DNA from: Bacteroidia bacterium
Lineage (GTDB): Bacteria > Bacteroidota > Bacteroidia > Flavobacteriales > Flavobacteriaceae
Length of the DNA: 64,000 bases
Assembly: GCA_030428705.1 (NCBI GenBank)
Contig: JAUIDI010000010.1
Span: forward strand, 49,500-113,499
Direction: 5' to 3'
Under the pieces are notes generated by a model. It did no database searches. It had not been told where the DNA came from and worked only from the letters and a program-made list of their open reading frames with translations. Each line of letters begins with the position of its first letter. Within the stretch, counting starts at the first letter, position 1. A program made the translations under genes and the position numbers. Below, in pieces: positions 35,713 to 43,383 of the stretch.

Positions 35713-37928
35713 GAATTAGATTCTTACATAGCGAGATTAGAATCCTTTTGGGAGTTTTGGTGCTTTTTCTTTTTATGAACAGCGCCAAGGGTCAACAAAT
35801 AGATTCCTTACAAAAGGACATTCAATCCTATTTTGATAGGGCTTTGCAATATCAAAATAAGAACGAAATAAACCTGGCCTTGGAAACTCTTGACAAGGCA
35901 GCTGAATTGGCACAACAAAAGGAAGACATCAAGGCTTGGATCGATAGTTACCACAGACTGGCGTTGCTTTACCTGAAAATAGGCAATGAAAAAAGCTCGG
36001 TTTTCTTTTCAGATCGCGCCAAGGGAATGCTGGAAGAAGTTGAGTATCCTTATGGGGATGCAATGCAGAAATACCTTGAGGCGGTGCGGCTTTTCAACGA
36101 GGGAAAAAACTATCTGGCGATTTTTTCACTGGAAGAGGCCAGACAACTGAACAACGACCGGAATTTCTTCAATAACATCCTGTTGACCGAAGGAAACATT
36201 TACCTGAAATTGGAAAAATTTGAGGACGCATCTAAAAATTTCAATTCGCTGGTCATCAATACTGATTTAAAGGAAAAGGATTATCTGGCGACAAAAGCCC
36301 ATTTGGGTCTGGCCAAACTCCACTACTCCACTGAAAACTATGAACAGAGCGCGACTGATGGAGAAAGTGCCCTGAAACTTGCCGCGGCCAACGGCTTTCA
36401 TAATGAAATGCTCGAAGCCAACGAGCAGTTAAGCCAAACCTATGAAAGACTTGGACGATATGACCAAGCCTTGGGAAGCACAAGAAACTTAATGCTTATC
36501 CAAGATTCCGTCTTTACGGTCGAAAAGGCAAAAATCGATGCCAAAACCGCCGATAAGATCCAGATCGAAAATATGGGCGATGAAATCAAACGACAGGATG
36601 AGCGCATTGAAGATTTGAGCGAATCGGCGAACCGGTCCGAAATAACGGCTATTCTTACTTCTGCTTTTTTAACGATTATCTCACTTTTGGCAGTTTCGCT
36701 CTACCGCAACAACCAGATCAAATTGAAGACCAACGATCTGCTACAGACCAAAAACAATGAGCTACAGGCGGCAAGGGATGCCGCGGTAAGCGCCATGGAA
36801 GCCAAAACGAACTTCTTGTCCACTGTTAGCCATGAGCTAAGAACCCCGCTCTATGCCGTTACCGGGCTGACACATTTATTACTTGAGGAAAATCCGAATG
36901 ATGATCAAAAAGAACATCTAAAAGCCTTAAAATTTTCAGGGGACTATTTATTGAATTTCATCAACGATATTCTTCAAATCAATAAAATCGACGCTAAAAA
37001 ACTGGAGCCGCTCAATATTGAGTTCAACCTCAAAAAGGTTCTTAAAGAAGTAATCGATTCATTGCAACAAAGTGCGAAGGCCAATAAGACCAAGATTATT
37101 TTGGAATACGACGAGGAGATTCCAGGACATCTGATGAGCGACCCGCTTAAGTTGTCCCAAGTATTTATGAACCTCGTCGGAAATGCCCTGAAATTTACCA
37201 AAAACGGGGAGGTAAAAGTAATTGCGCGTTTGCTAAAAAAGGAAGAGGAAGATGTAACCTTGTATTTTGAAGTAGCCGATAACGGTATCGGAATCTCCGA
37301 AGAGCAACAAGAGAACATTTTCGAAGGGTTTGAACAAGGTTCCGTTCAGATCAATCGCGAATATGGTGGAACCGGACTCGGTCTTACCATAGTCAAAAGT
37401 CTTTTGGGTCTTTTTGATAGTAAAATTCAATTGGAAAGTGAATTGGGACAAGGGAGTTCGTTCTTTTTTGAATTGAAATTGAAAAGCAAGGATAGTGTTA
37501 TCGACGACATACCTTTTGAAATTACGGAGCAGGACTACAATTTCAAAGGATTGCACTTGATGATCGTCGAGGACAATAAAATCAATCAGGTCATCACAAA
37601 AAAGATGTTGACCAAAAAAGAAATCACCAGCGATATTGCGAGCAACGGTACCGAGGCCATCGAATTGGCCAAAAATAATGAATACGATGCCATTTTAATG
37701 GATATCCACATGCCGGGAATCAGCGGGGAGGAAGCTACCATTGAAATTAGAAAATTCGATAAGACAACCCCTATCATTGCCCTAACAGCCATCTCATTGG
37801 ATGATAGTTTGGAGAGCTTCTATGCAGCCGGGTGCAACGACGTGGTAACAAAACCTTTTAAACCAGAGGTCTTTTATCAAAAAATCGGCGAGAACATTTT
37901 CGATAAGAAGGTTACGAATCCTGCTTGA
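35709..37928 (+). CDS. TPR-containing hybrid sensor histidine kinase
   Basis: A 739-residue membrane hybrid kinase. Order: signal peptide or N-terminal helix (LLGVLVLFLFMNSAKGQ), TPR-like helical repeats (about 30-275) outside the cytoplasm, one TM (about 315-333), a coiled coil, HisKA with STVSHELRTPLYAV, HATPase (NLVGNALKFTKNG; DNGIGISEEQQENIFEGF; GGTGLGLTI), and a C-terminal receiver (MIVEDNKINQ, Asp in ILMDIHMPGISG). The start is TTG 35709, overlapping gap's stop. It ends convergently into lpxK by 17 bp. Confidence 0.92.
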   Translation: MRIRFLHSEIRILLGVLVLFLFMNSAKGQQIDSLQKDIQSYFDRALQYQNKNEINLALETLDKAAELAQQKEDIKAWIDSYHRLALLYLKIGNEKSSVFFSDRAKGMLEEVEYPYGDAMQKYLEAVRLFNEGKNYLAIFSLEEARQLNNDRNFFNNILLTEGNIYLKLEKFEDASKNFNSLVINTDLKEKDYLATKAHLGLAKLHYSTENYEQSATDGESALKLAAANGFHNEMLEANEQLSQTYERLGRYDQALGSTRNLMLIQDSVFTVEKAKIDAKTADKIQIENMGDEIKRQDERIEDLSESANRSEITAILTSAFLTIISLLAVSLYRNNQIKLKTNDLLQTKNNELQAARDAAVSAMEAKTNFLSTVSHELRTPLYAVTGLTHLLLEENPNDDQKEHLKALKFSGDYLLNFINDILQINKIDAKKLEPLNIEFNLKKVLKEVIDSLQQSAKANKTKIILEYDEEIPGHLMSDPLKLSQVFMNLVGNALKFTKNGEVKVIARLLKKEEEDVTLYFEVADNGIGISEEQQENIFEGFEQGSVQINREYGGTGLGLTIVKSLLGLFDSKIQLESELGQGSSFFFELKLKSKDSVIDDIPFEITEQDYNFKGLHLMIVEDNKINQVITKKMLTKKEITSDIASNGTEAIELAKNNEYDAILMDIHMPGISGEEATIEIRKFDKTTPIIALTAISLDDSLESFYAAGCNDVVTKPFKPEVFYQKIGENIFDKKVTNPA

Positions 37929-38919
37929 TAGATTTTCTCAATTCAGCACTCATAACTGCTCCACCATCATTCAGAAAAGAATGCCCGACGCTTATATAAT
38001 GTAAGTTTTTGACCCTGCCTTTCAGCCTAACATAATCTTTTTCAGTGGTTAGAACGTAATCTTTGGCATTCAATATTCCAATATCCTCTTGGGTAAAGAA
38101 ATGGTGGTCCTTGAACTTAAGATGCTCGATTGAAAGTCCATTGTTTTCCAAATACGTAACCAACGGTTCGGGATTGGCTATCCCCGTGACCAAGGTAGTT
38201 TTCATTTTCTTCAAAGAACCAACTTCCTTCTGATCACCACTTTCCGAATGAACATTCCCATATTTGAGATAACTGAATAAGACGATTTGGTTACGTCGAG
38301 GCTTTAATTTCGAAATTATCGCATTTTGCATCTCCTTGGAAAGATTTTGAGGGCACTTTGTGACAATTATGATATGGGCCCTTCTCGCCTCCCTCCTGCT
38401 ATCCCTAAGGTTCCCAGTGGGCAAATACCAATCATCACAATATAAATTACCATACGAAGTCAAAAGAATGGAAATGGTGGGTGTTACCTTACGATGCTGA
38501 AAGGCATCATCCAAAAGAATGATATCCGGTCTGACCAGTTCCTTAAGTTTTGTGATTCCATTCCTCCTATCAACATCTACGGCAACCGACACTTCGCTAT
38601 ACTTCGAGTGTATCTGATAGGGTTCATCACCGATTTCCTCAACGTTGCTATTGGGCGTGGCAAGTACAAACCCTTTGGATTTTCTTTTATACCCCCTGCT
38701 CAGAACAGCAACCTTATATTCTTCCAACAAGAGTGCTATCAAATATTCGACCATCGGGGTCTTACCCGTGCCGCCAACACTCAAATTGCCAATACAAATG
38801 GTCGGCGTTTTAAAAGATTTCGACCCAAGAATGCCCAAGTCATAAAGAAGATTTCGAACGTGAACCAAGGTAGCGTATATCAACGAAATCGGAAAAGCTA
38901 TTTTTCTTAGGAGTTGCAC
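37912..38919 (-). CDS. lpxK: Tetraacyldisaccharide 4'-kinase
   Basis: Phosphorylates the lipid A precursor at the 4' position at the inner membrane. The ATP-binding loop SVGGTGKTPMVEYLI (about residues 47-61), LSRGYKRKSKGF, and the LLDDAFQHRKV motif (DDxFQH) are all present in the 335 residues. The start codon is GTG at 38919 (QLLRKIAFPISLIYATLVHVRN). It is divergent from the Nif3-like gene. Confidence 0.93.
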   Translation of the reverse strand: MQLLRKIAFPISLIYATLVHVRNLLYDLGILGSKSFKTPTICIGNLSVGGTGKTPMVEYLIALLLEEYKVAVLSRGYKRKSKGFVLATPNSNVEEIGDEPYQIHSKYSEVSVAVDVDRRNGITKLKELVRPDIILLDDAFQHRKVTPTISILLTSYGNLYCDDWYLPTGNLRDSRREARRAHIIIVTKCPQNLSKEMQNAIISKLKPRRNQIVLFSYLKYGNVHSESGDQKEVGSLKKMKTTLVTGIANPEPLVTYLENNGLSIEHLKFKDHHFFTQEDIGILNAKDYVLTTEKDYVRLKGRVKNLHYISVGHSFLNDGGAVMSAELRKSIKQDS

Positions 38920-38947
38920 GCAACGAAATTATAATATTTTATCTTTG
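38914..38947 (+). promoter_or_regulatory. Probable promoter of the Nif3-like gene
   Basis: TTG (38914-38916), a 23-nt spacer and TATCTTTG (38940-38947). The -7 is exact; the spacing is at the upper limit and the TTG falls in the first codons of lpxK. Confidence 0.4.
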
Positions 38948-38968
38948 AACGACCTGTAAAAAACCAAA

Positions 38969-40063
38969 ATGATAGTAAAAGAAGTTACCGATATACTTGA
39001 AGAATTGGCACCTCTGTGCTACGCCGAAGATTTTGACAATGTAGGACTTTTAGTGGGCGAAAATAATATGCAGGTATTCGGTATCCTGGTTACTTTGGAC
39101 ACTTTGGAAAATGTCATCGACGAGGCCATAGCCAAAAAATGTAATCTTATTGTCAGTTTTCATCCCATCATTTTTTCAGGATTAAAGAAATTGACTGGCG
39201 CCACCTATGTTGAACGGGTAGTTATCAAGGCAATTCAGAACGATATTGCGATTTATAGCATGCATACGGCCTTGGATAATTCAAATATAGGCGTTAATGC
39301 AAAAATCTGTGAAGTCTTGGGTATCGGCAATCCAAGGATATTGATCCCGCAAAAAGGGACCATCAAAAAATTGACCACCTACGTTCCAGAAGCGGATTCG
39401 AAACGGTTATTAAAGGCTTTGTTCACTGCTGGGGCAGGAAATATAGGCAACTATAGTAATTGTAGTTTCACTACGAACGGGTCGGGAAGTTATAAAGCGG
39501 GCGAAAATGCCAATCCTACTAAAGGAGAAATAGGTAAGACCCACTATGAACAAGAGACCCAGATCAATGTCATATTCCCTAAATCGAAGGAAAAACCCGT
39601 TCTAAAAACTCTTTTTGAGAACCATCCGTACGAAGAAGTGGCCTATGAAATTTTCACGCTTGAAAATTCAGACCAAAATATAGGCATGGGTATGGTCGGT
39701 GAATTGCAAAAATCAGTTGATGCCAAAAACTTTCTAATGTTCGTCAAAGAAAGGATGAAGGTTTCTAACATTAGACACTCCGAACTGCTTGGCAAAAAAA
39801 TAAAAAAGGTGGCTGTTCTAGGTGGTAGTGGGGCTTTCGCAATCGCAAGGGCAAAATCGGCCGGGGCGGATCTCTTTATTACAGCGGATGTGAAATATCA
39901 CCAATTCTTTGAGGCCGAGAAAAAAATGATTATCGCCGATATCGGACACTATGAAACCGAGCAGTTTACAAAAAATCTTTTAGTTGATTATCTTACCGAA
40001 AAAATTCCTAATTTTGCAATCCGTTTATCGGAAAGTAAAACCAATCCCATCAAGTATTTATAA
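38969..40063 (+). CDS. Nif3-like dinuclear metal-centre protein
   Basis: A 364-residue member of the NIF3/YbgI (DUF34) family, which forms hexameric rings around two metals. N-terminal half: CYAEDFDNVGLLVGE, SFHPIIFSGLKK, IYSMHTALDNSNIGVN (His/Asp metal ligands). A central insertion (about 130-235), as in Bacteroidota, contains FTTNGSGSYKAGENANPTKG and NHPYEEVAYEI. The C-terminal half has VAVLGGSGAFAIARAKSAGADLFITADVKYHQFF and DIGHYETE. The reaction is not settled for this family. The coiled-coil gene follows 2 bp later. Confidence 0.92.
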   Translation: MIVKEVTDILEELAPLCYAEDFDNVGLLVGENNMQVFGILVTLDTLENVIDEAIAKKCNLIVSFHPIIFSGLKKLTGATYVERVVIKAIQNDIAIYSMHTALDNSNIGVNAKICEVLGIGNPRILIPQKGTIKKLTTYVPEADSKRLLKALFTAGAGNIGNYSNCSFTTNGSGSYKAGENANPTKGEIGKTHYEQETQINVIFPKSKEKPVLKTLFENHPYEEVAYEIFTLENSDQNIGMGMVGELQKSVDAKNFLMFVKERMKVSNIRHSELLGKKIKKVAVLGGSGAFAIARAKSAGADLFITADVKYHQFFEAEKKMIIADIGHYETEQFTKNLLVDYLTEKIPNFAIRLSESKTNPIKYL

Positions 40064-40065
40064 GT

Positions 40066-40845
40066 ATGGCAAAAAAAGCAGAAGTTACCGTTGAAGAGAA
40101 ATTAAGGGCATTATATGATTTGCAGCTAATCGATTCAAGGGTTGACGAGATACGCAACGTTCGAGGCGAACTTCCACTTGAAGTCGAAGATCTCGAAGAC
40201 GAAGTATTGGGACTTAAAACAAGAATGGATAAGTTAAAGACCGATCTTGAAACCATAAACTTTGAAATCGGGGCCAAAAAGAACCTGATCGACGAATCAA
40301 AGGCCTTGATCAAAAAATATACCGAGCAACAAAAGAACGTTCGCAATAGTCGTGAATTCAACTCGATTACCAAGGAGCTTGAGTTTCAAGAACTTGAAAT
40401 TCAATTAGCCGAAAAGAACATCAAAGAATTCAAGGCCCAGATCGAACAAAAAAAGGAAGTCATTGCCGAGACCAAGGAAAAACTCTCCGAGCGTGAAGAG
40501 CACTTGAAGCACAAAAAAAATGAATTGAACGCCATTTTGGCCGAAACCGAAAAAGAAGAGAAGGCACTGCTTGAAAAATCCGAAAAATACCAAGAGCAGA
40601 TCGAAGAACGTCTGGTCAAGGCCTATGTACGAATCAGGAACAATGTGAAAAACGGATTGGCAGTGGTACCTATTGAAAGAGGTGCTTCCGGAGGTTCTTT
40701 CTTTACGATACCGCCACAAGTACAGGTAGAAATCGCTTCACGAAAAAAAATCATTACCGATGAGCATAGCGGTCGAATTCTTGTCGACCCTGTTTTGGCC
40801 GAAGAAGAGCAAGAGAAAATGGAGAAAATGTTCGCCAAATTGTAG
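40066..40845 (+). CDS. Coiled-coil protein of the C4 zinc-ribbon (CdsZ-like) family, zinc Cys lost
   Basis: A 259-residue protein with a long coiled coil (about 5-190) and a C-terminal domain homologous to the C4-type zinc ribbon (PF02591). In the family the ribbon reads CGGC and CxxC. Here it is ERGASGGSFFTIPPQ and ITDEHSGRILVDP, so all four Cys positions are Ser, Asp or other residues. My recollection is that the same replacement occurs in other Flavobacteriaceae. It sits with the Nif3-like gene, a pairing I know from this family. Confidence 0.88.
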   Translation: MAKKAEVTVEEKLRALYDLQLIDSRVDEIRNVRGELPLEVEDLEDEVLGLKTRMDKLKTDLETINFEIGAKKNLIDESKALIKKYTEQQKNVRNSREFNSITKELEFQELEIQLAEKNIKEFKAQIEQKKEVIAETKEKLSEREEHLKHKKNELNAILAETEKEEKALLEKSEKYQEQIEERLVKAYVRIRNNVKNGLAVVPIERGASGGSFFTIPPQVQVEIASRKKIITDEHSGRILVDPVLAEEEQEKMEKMFAKL

Positions 40846-40865
40846 GTAAATCGAAATATCTAGAT

Positions 40866-40894
40866 AAAAAAGCCGCCTTCAGGGCGGCTTTTTT
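40866..40894 (+). terminator. Bidirectional Rho-independent terminator
   Basis: AAAAAGCCGCC TTCA GGGCGGCTTTTTT: a perfect GC-rich stem with A-tract and T-tract on either side. It closes the Nif3/coiled-coil transcript and also kmo, whose stop (40893) abuts it. Confidence 0.92.
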
Positions 40895-42236
40895 AGTTCA
40901 ACAAATTCAAAATCTTCTGTTCGACCTCGGCACTATCCCATTTGGTTTCAATATCGGGCATTTGCATCACATCTTTCATTATTTCTTCCTGAACATCGCC
41001 AATGGCCAAAGCCTCGGCATAAGGTCGTTCCGAAAAAGTGACTCGCGAATAAGCCGGAATCCATTTATCGGGATGTTTTTCGGCAAAACTTTTTTCAATC
41101 TTTTTTTGAAGCAAAAATTTCGGATCGCTAGTCTTGCTGCTCATTTCTATGAAATTCCGATAGCTCAATTCTGCGATTGCATCGGCATTCGGCTTTCTGG
41201 CCTCTTGATACTCGGCAAAAATCTGCTCCCAATTGTCTCCATGGGTATCCATCAATTGATTGAGAACAAAGATGTCCTCAAAGCCGGCATTCATTCCTTG
41301 TCCATAGAAAGGCACTACGGCGTGGGCCGAATCACCTACCAAGGCTACCTTGTTCCAATACGTCCATGGATAGCATTTCATCGTGACTAACGCGCTTGTA
41401 GGGTTCTTAAAAAAATCTCCTATCAAATTTTCAATATCCCTACTAACGTTAGGGAAATACGTTTTGAAAAATTGCGCCGCATCGTTCTTGGTCTTAATAT
41501 TTTCGAATGAGACCTCTCCTTCAAACGGCATGAACAATGTACAGGTAAAGCTTCCATCAAGGTTGGGCATGGCGATGAACATAAACCTTCCCCTTGGCCA
41601 AATATGAAATGAATGTTTGTCCAATTTATGGGTGCCATCCTCATTGGCCGAAATGGTCAGTTCCTTATAGCCCACATCAATGAAATCTTGAGAATAATCG
41701 AAGCGGCTTCGGCGCTGCATTTTATGCCGTACTCTTGAAAAGGCGCCATCACAACCAAAGATGATATCGTAATGATATTCCTTCCACTCACCCTTTTCGG
41801 TCTCTCCCGTGAACAATTTGGCCTTCGGCAAATCTACATCCCAAACCTTTTCATTGAAGCGGAATTCGGCACCGGCCTCTTCCGCCAAATCTATCATGCT
41901 TCGATTTAGCACGCCCCTGGATATCGACCAAATAGCCTCGCCCTCTTTCCCGTAAGGTTGAAAATACATTTCTTTCCCGACTACATGCATAGCTCTTTTA
42001 TAGAGCGGGATGGCTATTTTCTTGACTTCTTCTTCTAGACCTACCTCGCGAAGTGCCCGCCATCCCCGATTGCTCATTGCCAGATTAATCGACCTGCCCG
42101 AAAAATTGATGGTACGAATATCAGGGCGCCGATCGAAGACGGTGATCTTATGCCCTGCTTTTTTAAGATAAATCGCCAGTAAAGAACCCACCAATCCGGA
42201 CCCGATAATTGCAATGTCTTTGGGGGTTTGGTTCAT
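40893..42236 (-). CDS. kmo: Kynurenine 3-monooxygenase
   Basis: An FAD- and NADPH-dependent aromatic hydroxylase making 3-hydroxykynurenine. The FAD-binding fingerprint is IIGSGLVGSLLAIYLKKAGH (GxGxxG at 12-17), followed by DRRPDIRTI; GRSINLAMSNRGWRALRE is typical of the family. The second FAD motif KVALVGDSAHAVVPFYGQGMNAGFEDI lies near residue 300. 447 residues is normal. kynU is encoded about 8.7 kb away on the same strand, so this organism degrades tryptophan via kynurenine. Confidence 0.92.
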   Translation of the reverse strand: MNQTPKDIAIIGSGLVGSLLAIYLKKAGHKITVFDRRPDIRTINFSGRSINLAMSNRGWRALREVGLEEEVKKIAIPLYKRAMHVVGKEMYFQPYGKEGEAIWSISRGVLNRSMIDLAEEAGAEFRFNEKVWDVDLPKAKLFTGETEKGEWKEYHYDIIFGCDGAFSRVRHKMQRRSRFDYSQDFIDVGYKELTISANEDGTHKLDKHSFHIWPRGRFMFIAMPNLDGSFTCTLFMPFEGEVSFENIKTKNDAAQFFKTYFPNVSRDIENLIGDFFKNPTSALVTMKCYPWTYWNKVALVGDSAHAVVPFYGQGMNAGFEDIFVLNQLMDTHGDNWEQIFAEYQEARKPNADAIAELSYRNFIEMSSKTSDPKFLLQKKIEKSFAEKHPDKWIPAYSRVTFSERPYAEALAIGDVQEEIMKDVMQMPDIETKWDSAEVEQKILNLLN

Positions 42237-42373
42237 AATACGGATAGTACTGATAAGATTAAAGGTAAAAGTAATGAATTTCTTTACGGTAAATTAACAC
42301 GCGGTAACATCTAAAGATTTTATCCCTTCCGTATATATCTTGAACATTCCGCGAGAGCGTCTATATATCCAAG

Positions 42374-42410
42374 AAAAGTCCTTCACATGAAGATTGCGAA
42401 GGACTTTTTG
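42374..42410 (-). terminator. Rho-independent terminator of clpP
   Basis: A perfect 10-bp stem AAAGTCCTTC/GAAGGACTTT with a 13-nt loop, lying 19 bp past the clpP stop on the minus strand. The T-tract there is short (CTTTTC); on the plus strand it is TTTTTG. Confidence 0.75.
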
Positions 42411-42428
42411 ATTTCTTTCGAATACCGC

Positions 42429-42977
42429 TTACTCCAAAATACCGTCGACTATGCCGTATTCTATTGATTCTTCAGCGTTCATCCAGTAATCCCGGTCAAA
42501 ATCCTTTAAGACTTTTTCATATTTCTGACCACAATTTTCGGCAAGTATTTTTGCGCTCAACTCTTTGGTCTTGATAATTTCCTTGGCCTGGATTTCGATA
42601 TTCGAGGCCTGCCCCTTGGCACCCCCGCTGGGCTGATGGATCATCACCTGGGCATGGGGCTGGATAAAACGTCTCCCTTTTTTGCCCACCGACAATAAAA
42701 TACTGCCCATAGAAGCGGCGAGACCTGTACAGATGGTCGACACAGGGCTTTTAAGGGATTTTATGGTATCGTACATGGCGAAACCAGAGGTAACATATCC
42801 GCCGGGACTGTTTATGAACAGCTGTATTTCTTTATTGTTCTGCATATCGAGGTACAACAAACGATCGATTACATGCTTCGCCGAGTCATCATCTACCATA
42901 CCCCAAAGAAATACTTTTCTTTCCTCAAGCAATTTCTCATCGATAGCTTCTTGTACTTTTCCTTTTTTTGAGCTCAT
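42429..42977 (-). CDS. clpP: ClpP protease subunit, short-form paralogue
   Basis: A 182-residue Clp proteolytic subunit. Active-site Ser is in GLAASMGSILLS, His in VMIHQPSGG, and the Asp in DFDRDYWM, so the triad is intact. INSPGGYVTSGFAMYDTI is a conserved segment. The N-terminal propeptide of classical ClpP is missing; it begins MSSKKGKVQEAIDEKLLEERKVFLWG, as in the second ClpP type I recall from Flavobacteriia. No clpX is adjacent, so the partner ATPase is encoded elsewhere. Confidence 0.93.
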   Translation of the reverse strand: MSSKKGKVQEAIDEKLLEERKVFLWGMVDDDSAKHVIDRLLYLDMQNNKEIQLFINSPGGYVTSGFAMYDTIKSLKSPVSTICTGLAASMGSILLSVGKKGRRFIQPHAQVMIHQPSGGAKGQASNIEIQAKEIIKTKELSAKILAENCGQKYEKVLKDFDRDYWMNAEESIEYGIVDGILE

Positions 42978-43383
42978 ATTCTAATTTTTTACAAGACTCA
43001 AAATTAAACAATTTATATGACAGCGAGAAGGTCTTCATTGTAACAAAAAGACTTCCGATTATCGTGTTTTTCGGCATGCTGTCCAATACGACAGTTTTAC
43101 CGTCAACTACTAAACCTAACGCTTTATCCGATGGTGACCTTCTTCATCGACAAATGGTAACGTTCATCGTTCCATTTAGGCTTTTGCACCCATTCACCAG
43201 TTCTTTGTATAGTATTAACCAAATCTTGAATAGCGACAAAAGCACTTTATTATTCCCCAAAATAATTTAGGCGCTACAGAATGAACTTGACCTTAACGAT
43301 TATATTTCACCTTTTCGGGTAAAGAACATTATGTAGCTTCTAATTATAAGGCGATGATCCGTAAGATCCATAACGTTATAATT
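42978..43383. other. Intergenic region between clpP and the T9SS adhesin
   Basis: 406 bp without a supported gene; an open frame of 100 codons here overlaps clpP's start and looks like chance. It carries the clpP -7 element and a hairpin at 43153-43178: AAATGGTAACG pairs with CGTTCCATTT with one bulged T around a TTCAT loop. Near-consensus -7 boxes for the adhesin (TAATTTAG 43263-43270; TATATTTC 43301-43308) lack a well-placed TTG. Confidence 0.4.
42999..43006 (-). promoter_or_regulatory. -7 element for clpP
   Basis: Minus-strand TAATTTTG, an exact TAnnTTTG match, 21 bp before the clpP start codon. No TTG at proper spacing. Confidence 0.4.

Noticed and set aside
42968-43270. 100-codon plus-strand frame between clpP and the adhesin
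   Set aside because: It overlaps the clpP start on the other strand, has no recognisable motifs or -7 box, and its residue mix looks random.
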